This document shows, one piece after another, positions 1-6,392 of a stretch of 12,771 nt of DNA. A model generated the notes under the pieces. It ran no database searches, was not told the origin of the DNA, and saw only the letters and a list, made by a program, of their open reading frames with translations. Each line of letters begins with the position of its first letter. Position 1 is the first letter of the stretch. The translations under genes and the position numbers were made by a program. Where the stretch lies: NCBI GenBank assembly GCA_964472315.1, contig CAYYJS010000076.1, positions 1 through 12,771 of the forward strand, in the 5' to 3' direction. The stretch is from CAYYJS01 sp964472315 (GTDB lineage Bacteria; Verrucomicrobiota; Kiritimatiellia; UBA8416).

Positions 1-145
1 CTGTGATCCCTGCCTCCTGCCCCCTGTTTGTAGTACCGGCTTCAGCCGGAATATCCGCGGCAAAACATGCGCCTTTTCATTGGCATTCTGGCGGGCGATG
101 CTGTCCGCTTTCGGGCTCGACACGTTTGCGCGGTTTGGAGACACT
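1..145. other. Leader region upstream of the cluster
   Basis: No protein-coding gene is convincing here. One frame is open from base 2 to the TGA at 203-205 and contains an ATG at 98, which would give a 35-residue product sharing its end with the 19-codon mini-ORF at 146-205. The left edge cuts any upstream gene. I looked for a sigma70-type -35/-10 pair and found none with good matches to both boxes at 16-18 base spacing, so the operon promoter is either non-canonical or lies left of the window. Confidence 0.3.
36..49. repeat. Short palindrome CCGGCT-TC-AGCCGG, possible dispersed repeat element
   Basis: The sequence shows a perfect 6-bp inverted repeat with a 2-base centre, inside the leader before the first gene. 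Short palindromes of this CCGGCTTCAGCCGG type are the kind of unit that recurs between genes in some bacterial genomes. That it is dispersed here is inference, because only one copy lies in the window. With a 2-base loop it would be strained as an RNA hairpin, and no T-run follows, so it is not a convincing terminator for an upstream gene. Confidence 0.35.
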
Positions 146-205
146 ATGGCTTTTATTGATGACTCAAATGCGTCGCGATGCAGACAGAAAGGAAACACGA
201 TATGA
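146..205 (+). CDS. Candidate 19-codon leader mini-ORF coupled to moxR
   Basis: An ATG at 146 opens a 19-residue frame (MAFIDDSNASRC then RQKGNTI) that ends at TGA 203-205, overlapping the preferred moxR start by the ATGA tetranucleotide at 202-205. A GGAG stands at 137-140, five bases before the ATG, which is acceptable Shine-Dalgarno geometry. An in-frame ATG at 98 would lengthen the product to 35 residues. The peptide has no recognisable domain and no run of one regulatory amino acid, so classical amino-acid attenuation is not indicated. The likely role, if any, is to deliver ribosomes to moxR by termination-reinitiation. It resembles in size and layout the 20-codon ORF at 4147-4209. It may be a chance frame. 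Confidence 0.3.
   Translation: MAFIDDSNASRCRQKGNTI
188..193 (+). promoter_or_regulatory. Ribosome binding site deciding the moxR start at 202
   Basis: AAAGGA lies eight bases before the ATG at 202. The alternative in-frame ATG at 178 has no comparable purine-rich element at proper distance, so 202 is preferred. Confidence 0.55.
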
Positions 206-1230
206 ACGAGAGCCTCGCGAGCACGGCGCCGCAACCACGCGACCAGGATGTGGCCGCCATCGACCAACTGCGCACCGCGTACCACGCTCTGCGCGCGGAA
301 CTCGGCAAAGTCATCATCGGCCAGGACCGCGTCATCGAGGAACTGGTGATCGCGATCCTCGGGCGCGGGCATGCCTTGTTGATGGGCGTGCCGGGCCTGG
401 CGAAGACGCTGCTGGTTCGATCCGTCGCCGAGACGATGGCGCTGAAATTCAGCCGCATTCAGTTCACGCCCGACCTCATGCCGGGCGACATCACCGGCAC
501 GGAGATCCTGCAGGACGCGCAGTCGGGCGGGCGCCGGCAGTTCGAGTACGTCAAGGGCCCCATCTTCGCCAACATCGTGCTGGCCGACGAAATCAACCGC
601 GCTCCGCCCAAGACGCAGGCGGCCCTGCTCGAAGCGATGCAGGAACACCGCGTGACGGCGGCCGGTCACACCTACCCCCTCGACGAGCCGTTCTTCGTGC
701 TCGCCACGCAGAACCCGATCGAACAGGAAGGCACCTACCCCCTGCCCGAAGCGCAACTCGACCGGTTCATGTTTCTGATTCACGTCGGCTATCCCGACGA
801 GAACGAGGAGCGCCGCATCGCGCGCGAGACGACCGGCGCGGCACCGGCCCGCTTGAACAAGGTCCTGTCGGGCGAAAACATCATGTTCTTCCAGGACCTT
901 GTGCGGCGCGTGCCGGTGCCGGATCACGTGTACGACTACGCGGTCTCGCTGGTTCGCAAGTCGCGTCCGTCGCTGCAGACCTCGCCGGACTGGGTCAAGA
1001 ACTGGGTCAGTTGGGGCGCCGGCCCGCGCGCGGTGCAGTACCTGGTGATCGGCGCGAAGGCGCGGGCGGCGTTGATGGGCAATTACATGGCCCGGCAGGA
1101 GGACGTCGAGGCGGTGGCCGAGCCGGTGTTGGGCCACCGCGTGTTGACGAACTTCCATGCCGAGAGCGAAGGCGTGACCAGCCGCGACATCGTCAAGCGA
1201 CTGATGCAGGAGAGCGCACCGGCGGCGTAG
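202..1230 (+). CDS. moxR: MoxR-family AAA+ ATPase
   Basis: Cytosolic AAA+ ATPase of 342 residues, normal length for MoxR. Seen in order: an N-terminal helix leading to VIIGQDRVIEEL (38-48), Walker A GVPGLAKT (62-69), Walker B ending in LADE (127-130) within ADEINRAPPKTQ, sensor 1 ATQNP (168-172), the arginine-finger segment EAQLDRF (183-189), and the sensor-2/lid motif GAGPRA (272-277; the usual MoxR form is GASPRA). All ATPase residues are present. MoxR proteins are believed to use ATP hydrolysis to mature or remodel partners carrying VWA domains, and three such proteins follow here. The start at 202 is chosen for its AAAGGA site; 178 would add eight residues. It overlaps an upstream mini-ORF by ATGA. 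It is separated from the DUF58 gene by 68 bases with a hairpin, so its level may differ from the rest of the operon. Confidence 0.95.
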   Translation: MNESLASTAPQPRDQDVAAIDQLRTAYHALRAELGKVIIGQDRVIEELVIAILGRGHALLMGVPGLAKTLLVRSVAETMALKFSRIQFTPDLMPGDITGTEILQDAQSGGRRQFEYVKGPIFANIVLADEINRAPPKTQAALLEAMQEHRVTAAGHTYPLDEPFFVLATQNPIEQEGTYPLPEAQLDRFMFLIHVGYPDENEERRIARETTGAAPARLNKVLSGENIMFFQDLVRRVPVPDHVYDYAVSLVRKSRPSLQTSPDWVKNWVSWGAGPRAVQYLVIGAKARAALMGNYMARQEDVEAVAEPVLGHRVLTNFHAESEGVTSRDIVKRLMQESAPAA

Positions 1231-1254
1231 TGCCCCGGCGCACGGGAGATCACG

Positions 1255-1287
1255 GGAGGGGGGAGGCGCCGGGCGTCTCCCCCCTCC
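1255..1287 (+). promoter_or_regulatory. Very GC-rich intercistronic hairpin between moxR and the DUF58 gene
   Basis: The left arm GGAGGGGGGAGGCG (1255-1268) pairs along its full 14 bases with the right arm CGTCTCCCCCCTCC (1274-1287), with one G-U wobble, around a 5-base loop whose ends can also pair. No T-run follows, so this is not a canonical intrinsic terminator. It starts 24 bases after the moxR stop and ends 11 bases before the DUF58 start codon. Possible roles are a 3' stability stem for a moxR mRNA, an attenuator, or a control on DUF58 translation: the G-rich, Shine-Dalgarno-like left arm is sequestered and no other good site precedes that ATG. The pairing is seen directly; the role is inference. 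Confidence 0.6.
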
Positions 1288-1298
1288 GTCAAGTCCCA

Positions 1299-2192
1299 AT
1301 GCAACCAGACCAGACCAGACGCGAGTTTCTCGATCCCGCCGTGCTGGGGCGGCTGTCGCGGCTCGAACTCCTGTCGCGATGGCCGATGGAAGGCAACATT
1401 GCCGGCCGCCACAAGAGCCCGCATCGCGGCTCCTCCGTCGAGTTTGCCGAGTACCGCAAGTACGTCCCCGGCGACGACCCGCGGCACCTTGACTGGCGCG
1501 TGTACGCCCGCCAGGACAAGTTCTTCATCAAGGAGTTCGAGGCGGACACGAACCTGCGCTGCCACCTCGTGCTCGACGGCAGCGGCTCGATGGCGTTTGG
1601 CGGCAAGTTCGACTACGCCAAGAAGCTCGCCGCCACACTCGGCTATCTCGCCATGCAGCAGGGCGACGCCGTCGGCCTGATCTGTTGCGCCGAGACCCCT
1701 ACGAAGGACATCCCGGCCAGCCGCAAGCCCGCCCACCTGCGGAGCATCTTCGACGCGCTCCACGAGGCCACGCCGAGTGGCGGGACCGGGCTCGTGGCGG
1801 TGCTGCACGATCTTGCCGAGCAGATCCGGCGGCGGGCGCTCGTGTGCGTGTTCTCCGACCTGTTCCACGATCCGGAAGAGCTGCTCCACTGCTTCCAGCA
1901 CCTGCGGTTCCGCAAACACGACCTCGCCGTCTTCCACCTGCTCGACCGGGCGGAACTCGATTTCACGTTCGACCGTCCGGTGCGCTTCGTGGACATGGAA
2001 ACCGCCGAGAGCGTCGTGGCGGAGCCCAGCATTATCTTCCCGAAATACCGGACGGCGCTCGACGCGTACCTCGACCGCCTCCGGCGCGGCTGCCGGGAGT
2101 TCAAGGTGGACTACCAACTCGTCCTGACGGAATCGAACTACGAGAAAGTCCTCGCCGACTTCCTTCTCGCGCGTTGCGGGGCCGGCGGATGA
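1299..2192 (+). CDS. DUF58 / VWA-fold protein
   Basis: A 297-residue soluble protein with the standard partner architecture of MoxR operons. Residues 42-71 carry the DUF58 signature (HRGSSVEFAEYRKYVPGDD then RHLDWRVYAR). The VWA-like fold follows: VLDGSGSM at 91-98 gives an intact metal-ion-dependent adhesion site (DxSxS), with Thr163 in SGGTGL and FSDLF (185-189) supplying the other expected loops. No signal peptide or membrane helix is seen, so it is probably cytosolic and a direct partner of MoxR; that partnership is known for the family, not shown here. The start at 1299 is the first ATG fitting the family N-terminus (FLDPAVLGRL); the frame is open upstream but lies inside moxR. No clear Shine-Dalgarno precedes it. 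Its TGA overlaps the next ATG (2189-2192). Confidence 0.93.
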   Translation: MQPDQTRREFLDPAVLGRLSRLELLSRWPMEGNIAGRHKSPHRGSSVEFAEYRKYVPGDDPRHLDWRVYARQDKFFIKEFEADTNLRCHLVLDGSGSMAFGGKFDYAKKLAATLGYLAMQQGDAVGLICCAETPTKDIPASRKPAHLRSIFDALHEATPSGGTGLVAVLHDLAEQIRRRALVCVFSDLFHDPEELLHCFQHLRFRKHDLAVFHLLDRAELDFTFDRPVRFVDMETAESVVAEPSIIFPKYRTALDAYLDRLRRGCREFKVDYQLVLTESNYEKVLADFLLARCGAGG

Positions 2193-4150
2193 ACTTCCTT
2201 CAGCCCTTCATTTTCTGGGGACTGCCTCTGCTGCTGGTGCCGGTGGTCATCCACCTGCTGAACCGGATGCGATACCGGACCGTGGCGTGGGCGGCGATGA
2301 TGTTCCTGCTCGCGGCATCGAAACATGCCACACGGCAGGCGCGCATCCGGGAATGGATGATCCTGGCCTGCAGGCTCCTCGCCGTCCTCACGCTCCTCAT
2401 CTTTCTCGCCCGTCCGCTCGTCGGCGGCTGGCTCGGCCGGGCTGCCGGGTCGGCGCCGGACACCGTGCTCATTCTGCTCGACCGTTCGCCCAGCATGGAG
2501 GCGCAGGATTCACGGACGCGCCAGAGCAAACGCGCGCTCGCGCTGCGACGGTTCGCCGAGGCCGCCGCCGGGCAGAGCGGCGGTTCCCGGTACGTGCTCT
2601 TCGACAGCGCCACGCGCGCGCCGCAGGAAGTCGCCGGTCCGGCGGCTCTCGACAAGATCGCGGCAGCGGGGCCGAGCGACGCCGCCGCGAACATTCCGGC
2701 CTTGCTGGACGCGACGCTCGACTACATGGCCGGCAACCCGTGCGGGCGGACGGAGATCTGGCTGGCCTCCGACCTGCAGAAGGCGGACTGGAACCCCGAT
2801 TCGCCGCACTGGGGCGCGGTGCGGGAGCGGTTCAAGACTCTGCCGCAGGAGACGCGGGTGCGCCTGCTCGGGCTGACGCAGCCGGTCAAGGACAACATCG
2901 GCGTGCGCGCGGTCGAGGTGATGCGGCGGCGGAGCGGCAAGGGGCACGAACTGCAGATCACCGCGGAACTTTCCGGCCATGGCGCGGCGGAGGCGACGTT
3001 CCCGCTCACGGTCGTCCACGAGGGCGCGCGCTCGACCGCGGAGGTGAAGTTCGGCGGACAGACACTGACGACGCAGTACCGGCTCGACCTCGGTCAGCGG
3101 CAGTCAGCCGGCTGGGGCTGGGTCGAGTTGCCGACCGACGCGAACGCGCGCGACAACATCGCGTTCTTCGTCTATCCCGAGGACCTGCACGCCAGGACCC
3201 TGGTCGTCGCCGAGTCGGACGAATCGGCGCGCTGGCTCAGTCTCGCCGCGTCGCCCGCACCCGTGCTGTTGAACCAGGACGTCGCGCGCCAGTCGGTCGC
3301 GGCGCCGCTGAAGCTCGACGACGTCGCGCTGCTGATCTGGCAGTCGGCGGCGCCGACCGGCTCGGTCGAGAAGACGATTGGCGACTTCGTCCGTGCCGGC
3401 GGCGTGGTGCTGTACCTGCCGTCAGGGCCGGGCGAGGCCGGCACGTACCGCGTGGCGACGTGGCGCAACTCCGACGGCCCCCTCGGACGAACGCAGGACG
3501 GCAAGGATCTGCCGTTGCCGGAGGTGGCGTTCGCGCGGCGGGCCGCGCTCGGCAGCGAGGCCGGCATGCTGGCGCTGTTCGACGACGGCAAGCCGATGCT
3601 GACCAAGCAGCCGCTTGGCCAGGGGGCTGTCTACCGGTGCGCCTCCCTGCCGGAACGGTCCTGGTCGTCCCTCTGGGAAGGCGCGGTGCTGGTGCCCATG
3701 GTGCAGCGCATGCTCCAGGAAGGCGCCCGACGGCTGGGCCGCGCGGCCGACGCCGACGTGGGCGACAGGCGGTTCGCGGGCGGCGCCGAGTTGGCGTCGT
3801 TCGCCTCGGCCGCGGCCGGCGCGATCCGGGGCGGCGCCGGCGTGTTCAGGACGGACGACAAACTGGTGGCGTTGAACCGGCCGGCCGGCGAGGACGACGC
3901 GGAGGCGCTCGACGAGGCCGGCGTGCGCGACGTGTTCGGCCCGGTGCGGTACCGGTTGTTCGAGGACAAGGGCGCGGAACGCTCGGCGGCGCAGGCGGAG
4001 ATGTGGCGGTGGTTTGTGTTGTCGATGCTGATGTTCCTGACGGCGGAAGCGATTCTGGCGGTGCCGACGGCGGCGCAACTCAAGCGCTGGGATGTGCCCG
4101 GCGCCCGGGTCGAGTTCGGCAAGGAGGATGCGGCGGAGGTGCGGACATGA
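2189..4150 (+). CDS. BatA-like membrane-anchored VWA protein
   Basis: A 653-residue inner-membrane protein. The N-terminal BatA-type double helix is clear: a first hydrophobic segment at about 4-24 (FLQPFIFWGLPLLLVPVVIH), the short RMRYRTVAW linker, and a second at about 57-77. A VWA-like domain begins at VLILLDRSPSM (93-103; DxSxS intact) and continues to LASDLQ (192-197). The loop that normally gives the metal-binding Thr reads GPSDAAANI (161-169), with Ser instead. Residues 330-480 form a Rossmann-like section (LVVAESDESARWL, LLIWQSAAPTGS, FVRAGGVVLYLPSGPG) resembling the GATase-like region of the next large gene, but no nucleophile Cys motif is seen. A C-terminal helix lies at about 607-627. 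The bulk is expected on the periplasmic side. It overlaps the DUF58 gene by ATGA without a good Shine-Dalgarno, which suggests translational coupling. It is related to BatA but longer than the classical protein. Confidence 0.87.
   Translation: MNFLQPFIFWGLPLLLVPVVIHLLNRMRYRTVAWAAMMFLLAASKHATRQARIREWMILACRLLAVLTLLIFLARPLVGGWLGRAAGSAPDTVLILLDRSPSMEAQDSRTRQSKRALALRRFAEAAAGQSGGSRYVLFDSATRAPQEVAGPAALDKIAAAGPSDAAANIPALLDATLDYMAGNPCGRTEIWLASDLQKADWNPDSPHWGAVRERFKTLPQETRVRLLGLTQPVKDNIGVRAVEVMRRRSGKGHELQITAELSGHGAAEATFPLTVVHEGARSTAEVKFGGQTLTTQYRLDLGQRQSAGWGWVELPTDANARDNIAFFVYPEDLHARTLVVAESDESARWLSLAASPAPVLLNQDVARQSVAAPLKLDDVALLIWQSAAPTGSVEKTIGDFVRAGGVVLYLPSGPGEAGTYRVATWRNSDGPLGRTQDGKDLPLPEVAFARRAALGSEAGMLALFDDGKPMLTKQPLGQGAVYRCASLPERSWSSLWEGAVLVPMVQRMLQEGARRLGRAADADVGDRRFAGGAELASFASAAAGAIRGGAGVFRTDDKLVALNRPAGEDDAEALDEAGVRDVFGPVRYRLFEDKGAERSAAQAEMWRWFVLSMLMFLTAEAILAVPTAAQLKRWDVPGARVEFGKEDAAEVRT
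4135..4139 (+). promoter_or_regulatory. Ribosome binding site of the 20-codon mini-ORF
   Basis: GGAGG stands seven bases before the ATG at 4147, ideal geometry for that mini-ORF. A second AAGGAGG at 4121-4127 directly abuts an ATG at 4128 and so is too close to serve it. The VWA/GATase-like gene at 4206 has no comparable element of its own. Confidence 0.45.
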
Positions 4151-4209
4151 TCAGGCCGAAGTGCGGGGACGCGCCGCTCGCCCGGGGCCGGACGCGGGTT
4201 GTATCATGA
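4147..4209 (+). CDS. Candidate 20-codon coupling mini-ORF between the two VWA membrane genes
   Basis: The ATG at 4147 overlaps the BatA-like gene's TGA (4148-4150), and its own TGA (4207-4209) overlaps the ATG of the next gene (4206). It therefore exactly fills the 55-base gap with an ATGA junction at each end. GGAGG at 4135-4139 gives it a good ribosome site, whereas the gene at 4206 has none. The predicted peptide (MIRPKCGDAP then LARGRTRVVS) is basic and has no recognised domain. The arrangement suggests a translational relay, the peptide itself perhaps being incidental. It could be a chance frame in a GC-rich spacer. Confidence 0.4.
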   Translation: MIRPKCGDAPLARGRTRVVS

Positions 4210-6392
4210 AGTGGAGCCTGTCCATCTACTGGGGTTGGATGCTCGCCGGAGCGGTGTTCCTCTGCGCGGCGGCGTGGCTCGCCGTCCGGCAATACCGGCG
4301 CACGGGCGCGCGGCCGCTCATCATGGGACTGGAGGTGTTCCGCTGGGTCATCGTCCTCCTGTTGTTCCTGACGCTGCTCCAGCCGGAACTGCGCCGGTTC
4401 TCGCGGCCCAAGGCGCAGCCGGAAGTCGTTGTCCTCTGCGACCGGTCGCGCAGCATGACGACGGGCGACGTGGTCACGCCGTCGAACACGGTCGCGCGCG
4501 CCGCGTGGCTCGATCAGCAGCTCGCGTCGCTGTTCTGGAAGCCGCTCGAAACGCGGTACCGCGTCAAGGTGCAGGACTTCGCCGCGCCGCCGACCAACGT
4601 CACCGACAACGCCGAAGAAGGCACCGACATCAACGGCGCCCTCGAAGGCGCTGTATCCGGCTCGCGCAACCTGCGCGCGGTCGTGCTGCTCACCGACGGC
4701 GACTGGAACACCGGCAAGTCGCCGGTAACCGCGGCCACCCGGCTCCAGGCGGCAGGCGCGCCGATCTTCGCGGTGGGCGTCGGCAGCGACCGGTACCTGC
4801 CGGATATCGCCCTCGCCAGCGTGGCGGTGCCCGCCTACGGGCTGGTGGGCGAACAGGTGTTCATCCCGTTCGCCGTGCAGAGCCACCTGGAACGCGATGT
4901 GAAGACCCGCGTGCAACTCCTGGTCGGCGGCGCGGAAGCGACCTCGAAGGAGGTCGTCATCCCCGCCCACGGGCAGATGCAGGACGCCGTGATGTGGTGC
5001 CCGCAGCGCGACGGCCCGAACGCGGTCACACTCAAGGTGCCGGTCGAGCGCGACGAACTGCGCGCGGACAACAACCAGCAGGAGTTCTCGATCCAGATCC
5101 GCCGCGAGACGCTGCGGGTGCTGGTGATCGATTCGCTGCCGCGCTGGGAATACCGGTTTCTGCGCAACGCCCTGGAGCGCGACCCGGCGGTCGAGGTCTC
5201 GTGCCTGCTGTTCCATCCAGGCATGCAGGCTGCCGCGGGACGGACGTACATTCCGGCCTTCCCGGCGTCGAAGGACAGGTTGTCCGTGTTCGACGTGGTG
5301 TTCCTCGGCGACGTCGGCATCGGGGAGGGCGAATTGACGGGCGAAGAGGCGGAGTTGCTCAAGGGGCTTGTGGAGCAGCAGGGCAGCGGCCTGGTGTTCA
5401 TTCCCGGCCGCCGCGGCCGGCAGGCGACGCTGGCGGGAACGGCGCTGGAGAGCCTCTATCCGGTGATTCTCGACGGGACGCGGCCGGAGGGCATCAGCAC
5501 GCCGATTCCAGCGCAGTTGAACCTGACCCGGCTCGGGCGCGGACACCTGCTGACGATGCTGGCCGGCAGCGAGGAGGCCAACGCGCTGCTGTGGCGCTCG
5601 CTGCCCGGCTTCAACTGGTGCGCGGCGGTCGAGCGGTCGCGGCCCGGCAGCGATGTGCTCGGCGTGCACGAGACGATCGCGAACGAGTCCGGCCGACTGC
5701 CCCTCCTCGTGACCCGTCCGGCCGGGAACGGCAAGACGCTGTTCCTCGGCACCGACGGCGCGTGGCGGTGGCGGCGCGGGGTCGAGGATCTCTACCACTA
5801 CCGGTTCTGGGGGCAGGTCGTGCGGTGGATGAGCTACCAGCGGCACCGGGCGCATGCGGAAGGGTTCCGGCTGGCCTTCGCGCCGGATGCGCCGGCGTTG
5901 GGGCAGACGGTGTTCGTGAGCGCCACGGCGTTCGATGCCATCGGCATGCCGCTCATCGACGCGAAGGTGACCGCCGAGGTCACTCCGCCAAAGGGGCCGC
6001 CCTGGCGCCAGACGCTCAACGCGGTGGAGGGCGGCTGGGGTGTCTATCAGGGGCAGTTCGTCGCGGAACAGCGCGGGACATACCGGGTCAAGGTGTCGTG
6101 CGAGCAGACCCAACGCGTCATGGAGACCGAGCTGATCGTGCGCGGCATCGTGCGCGAGGAGGTCGGTCGCCCGGCCCGGACGGACGTGCTGAAGGAAATC
6201 GCCGGGATCACCGGCGGCCGGTACGGCGATGCGGCGGAGCTGTCGGCGTTCGTGAACCAACTGGCCGGCCTGCCCGAACCCGACCCGCAGGAGCGCCGGT
6301 TGCGGATATGGTGTCACCCCTTGTGGGGCGCGCTGCTTTTGTGTATGCTGACTGCTTACTGGATCGGCCGCAAACTGGGAGGACTGGTATGA
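4206..6392 (+). CDS. Membrane protein with VWA and glutamine-amidotransferase-like domains
   Basis: A 728-residue inner-membrane protein. Two hydrophobic helices lie at about 8-28 and 43-60. A VWA domain follows (72-200) with a complete metal site: DRSRS (79-83), Thr140 in EGTDI, and LLTDGD (161-166). Beta-rich sequence at about 205-300 resembles an Ig-like domain. From RETLRVLVIDSLPRWEYRFL (300-319) to about 545 lies a class-I-GATase-like fold (FDVVFLGDV 362-370, GSGLVFIPGRRG 393-404). The nucleophile elbow Cys of true amidotransferases is absent, so it is probably non-catalytic. A second beta domain spans about 550-645 and a C-terminal helix about 703-720. The start at 4206 gives the natural membrane N-terminus (MKWSLSIYWGWML); in-frame ATGs at 4092 and 4128 would add a hydrophilic Arg-rich stretch. 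It lacks its own Shine-Dalgarno and is reached through the mini-ORF at 4147. It overlaps the next gene by ATGA. Confidence 0.9.
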   Translation: MKWSLSIYWGWMLAGAVFLCAAAWLAVRQYRRTGARPLIMGLEVFRWVIVLLLFLTLLQPELRRFSRPKAQPEVVVLCDRSRSMTTGDVVTPSNTVARAAWLDQQLASLFWKPLETRYRVKVQDFAAPPTNVTDNAEEGTDINGALEGAVSGSRNLRAVVLLTDGDWNTGKSPVTAATRLQAAGAPIFAVGVGSDRYLPDIALASVAVPAYGLVGEQVFIPFAVQSHLERDVKTRVQLLVGGAEATSKEVVIPAHGQMQDAVMWCPQRDGPNAVTLKVPVERDELRADNNQQEFSIQIRRETLRVLVIDSLPRWEYRFLRNALERDPAVEVSCLLFHPGMQAAAGRTYIPAFPASKDRLSVFDVVFLGDVGIGEGELTGEEAELLKGLVEQQGSGLVFIPGRRGRQATLAGTALESLYPVILDGTRPEGISTPIPAQLNLTRLGRGHLLTMLAGSEEANALLWRSLPGFNWCAAVERSRPGSDVLGVHETIANESGRLPLLVTRPAGNGKTLFLGTDGAWRWRRGVEDLYHYRFWGQVVRWMSYQRHRAHAEGFRLAFAPDAPALGQTVFVSATAFDAIGMPLIDAKVTAEVTPPKGPPWRQTLNAVEGGWGVYQGQFVAEQRGTYRVKVSCEQTQRVMETELIVRGIVREEVGRPARTDVLKEIAGITGGRYGDAAELSAFVNQLAGLPEPDPQERRLRIWCHPLWGALLLCMLTAYWIGRKLGGLV
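6377..6383 (+). promoter_or_regulatory. Strong ribosome binding site of the DUF4175-like gene
   Basis: GGGAGGA, five bases before the ATG at 6389 and inside the end of the preceding gene. It fixes the start at 6389 and lets this very long gene start independently as well as by coupling. Confidence 0.7.

Noticed and set aside
3..1298. Upstream extension of the DUF58 reading frame
   Set aside because: The frame is open by chance through moxR in another phase. The DUF58 family N-terminus starts at the ATG at 1299, and the upstream translation is Arg/Gly-rich noise.
1083..2117. 344-codon open frame on the - strand
   Set aside because: A shadow of the moxR end and the DUF58 gene, without domains.
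4199..6388. Upstream 730-codon extension of the DUF4175-like frame
   Set aside because: It overlaps the whole preceding gene. The strong GGGAGGA site and membrane N-terminus mark the start at 6389.
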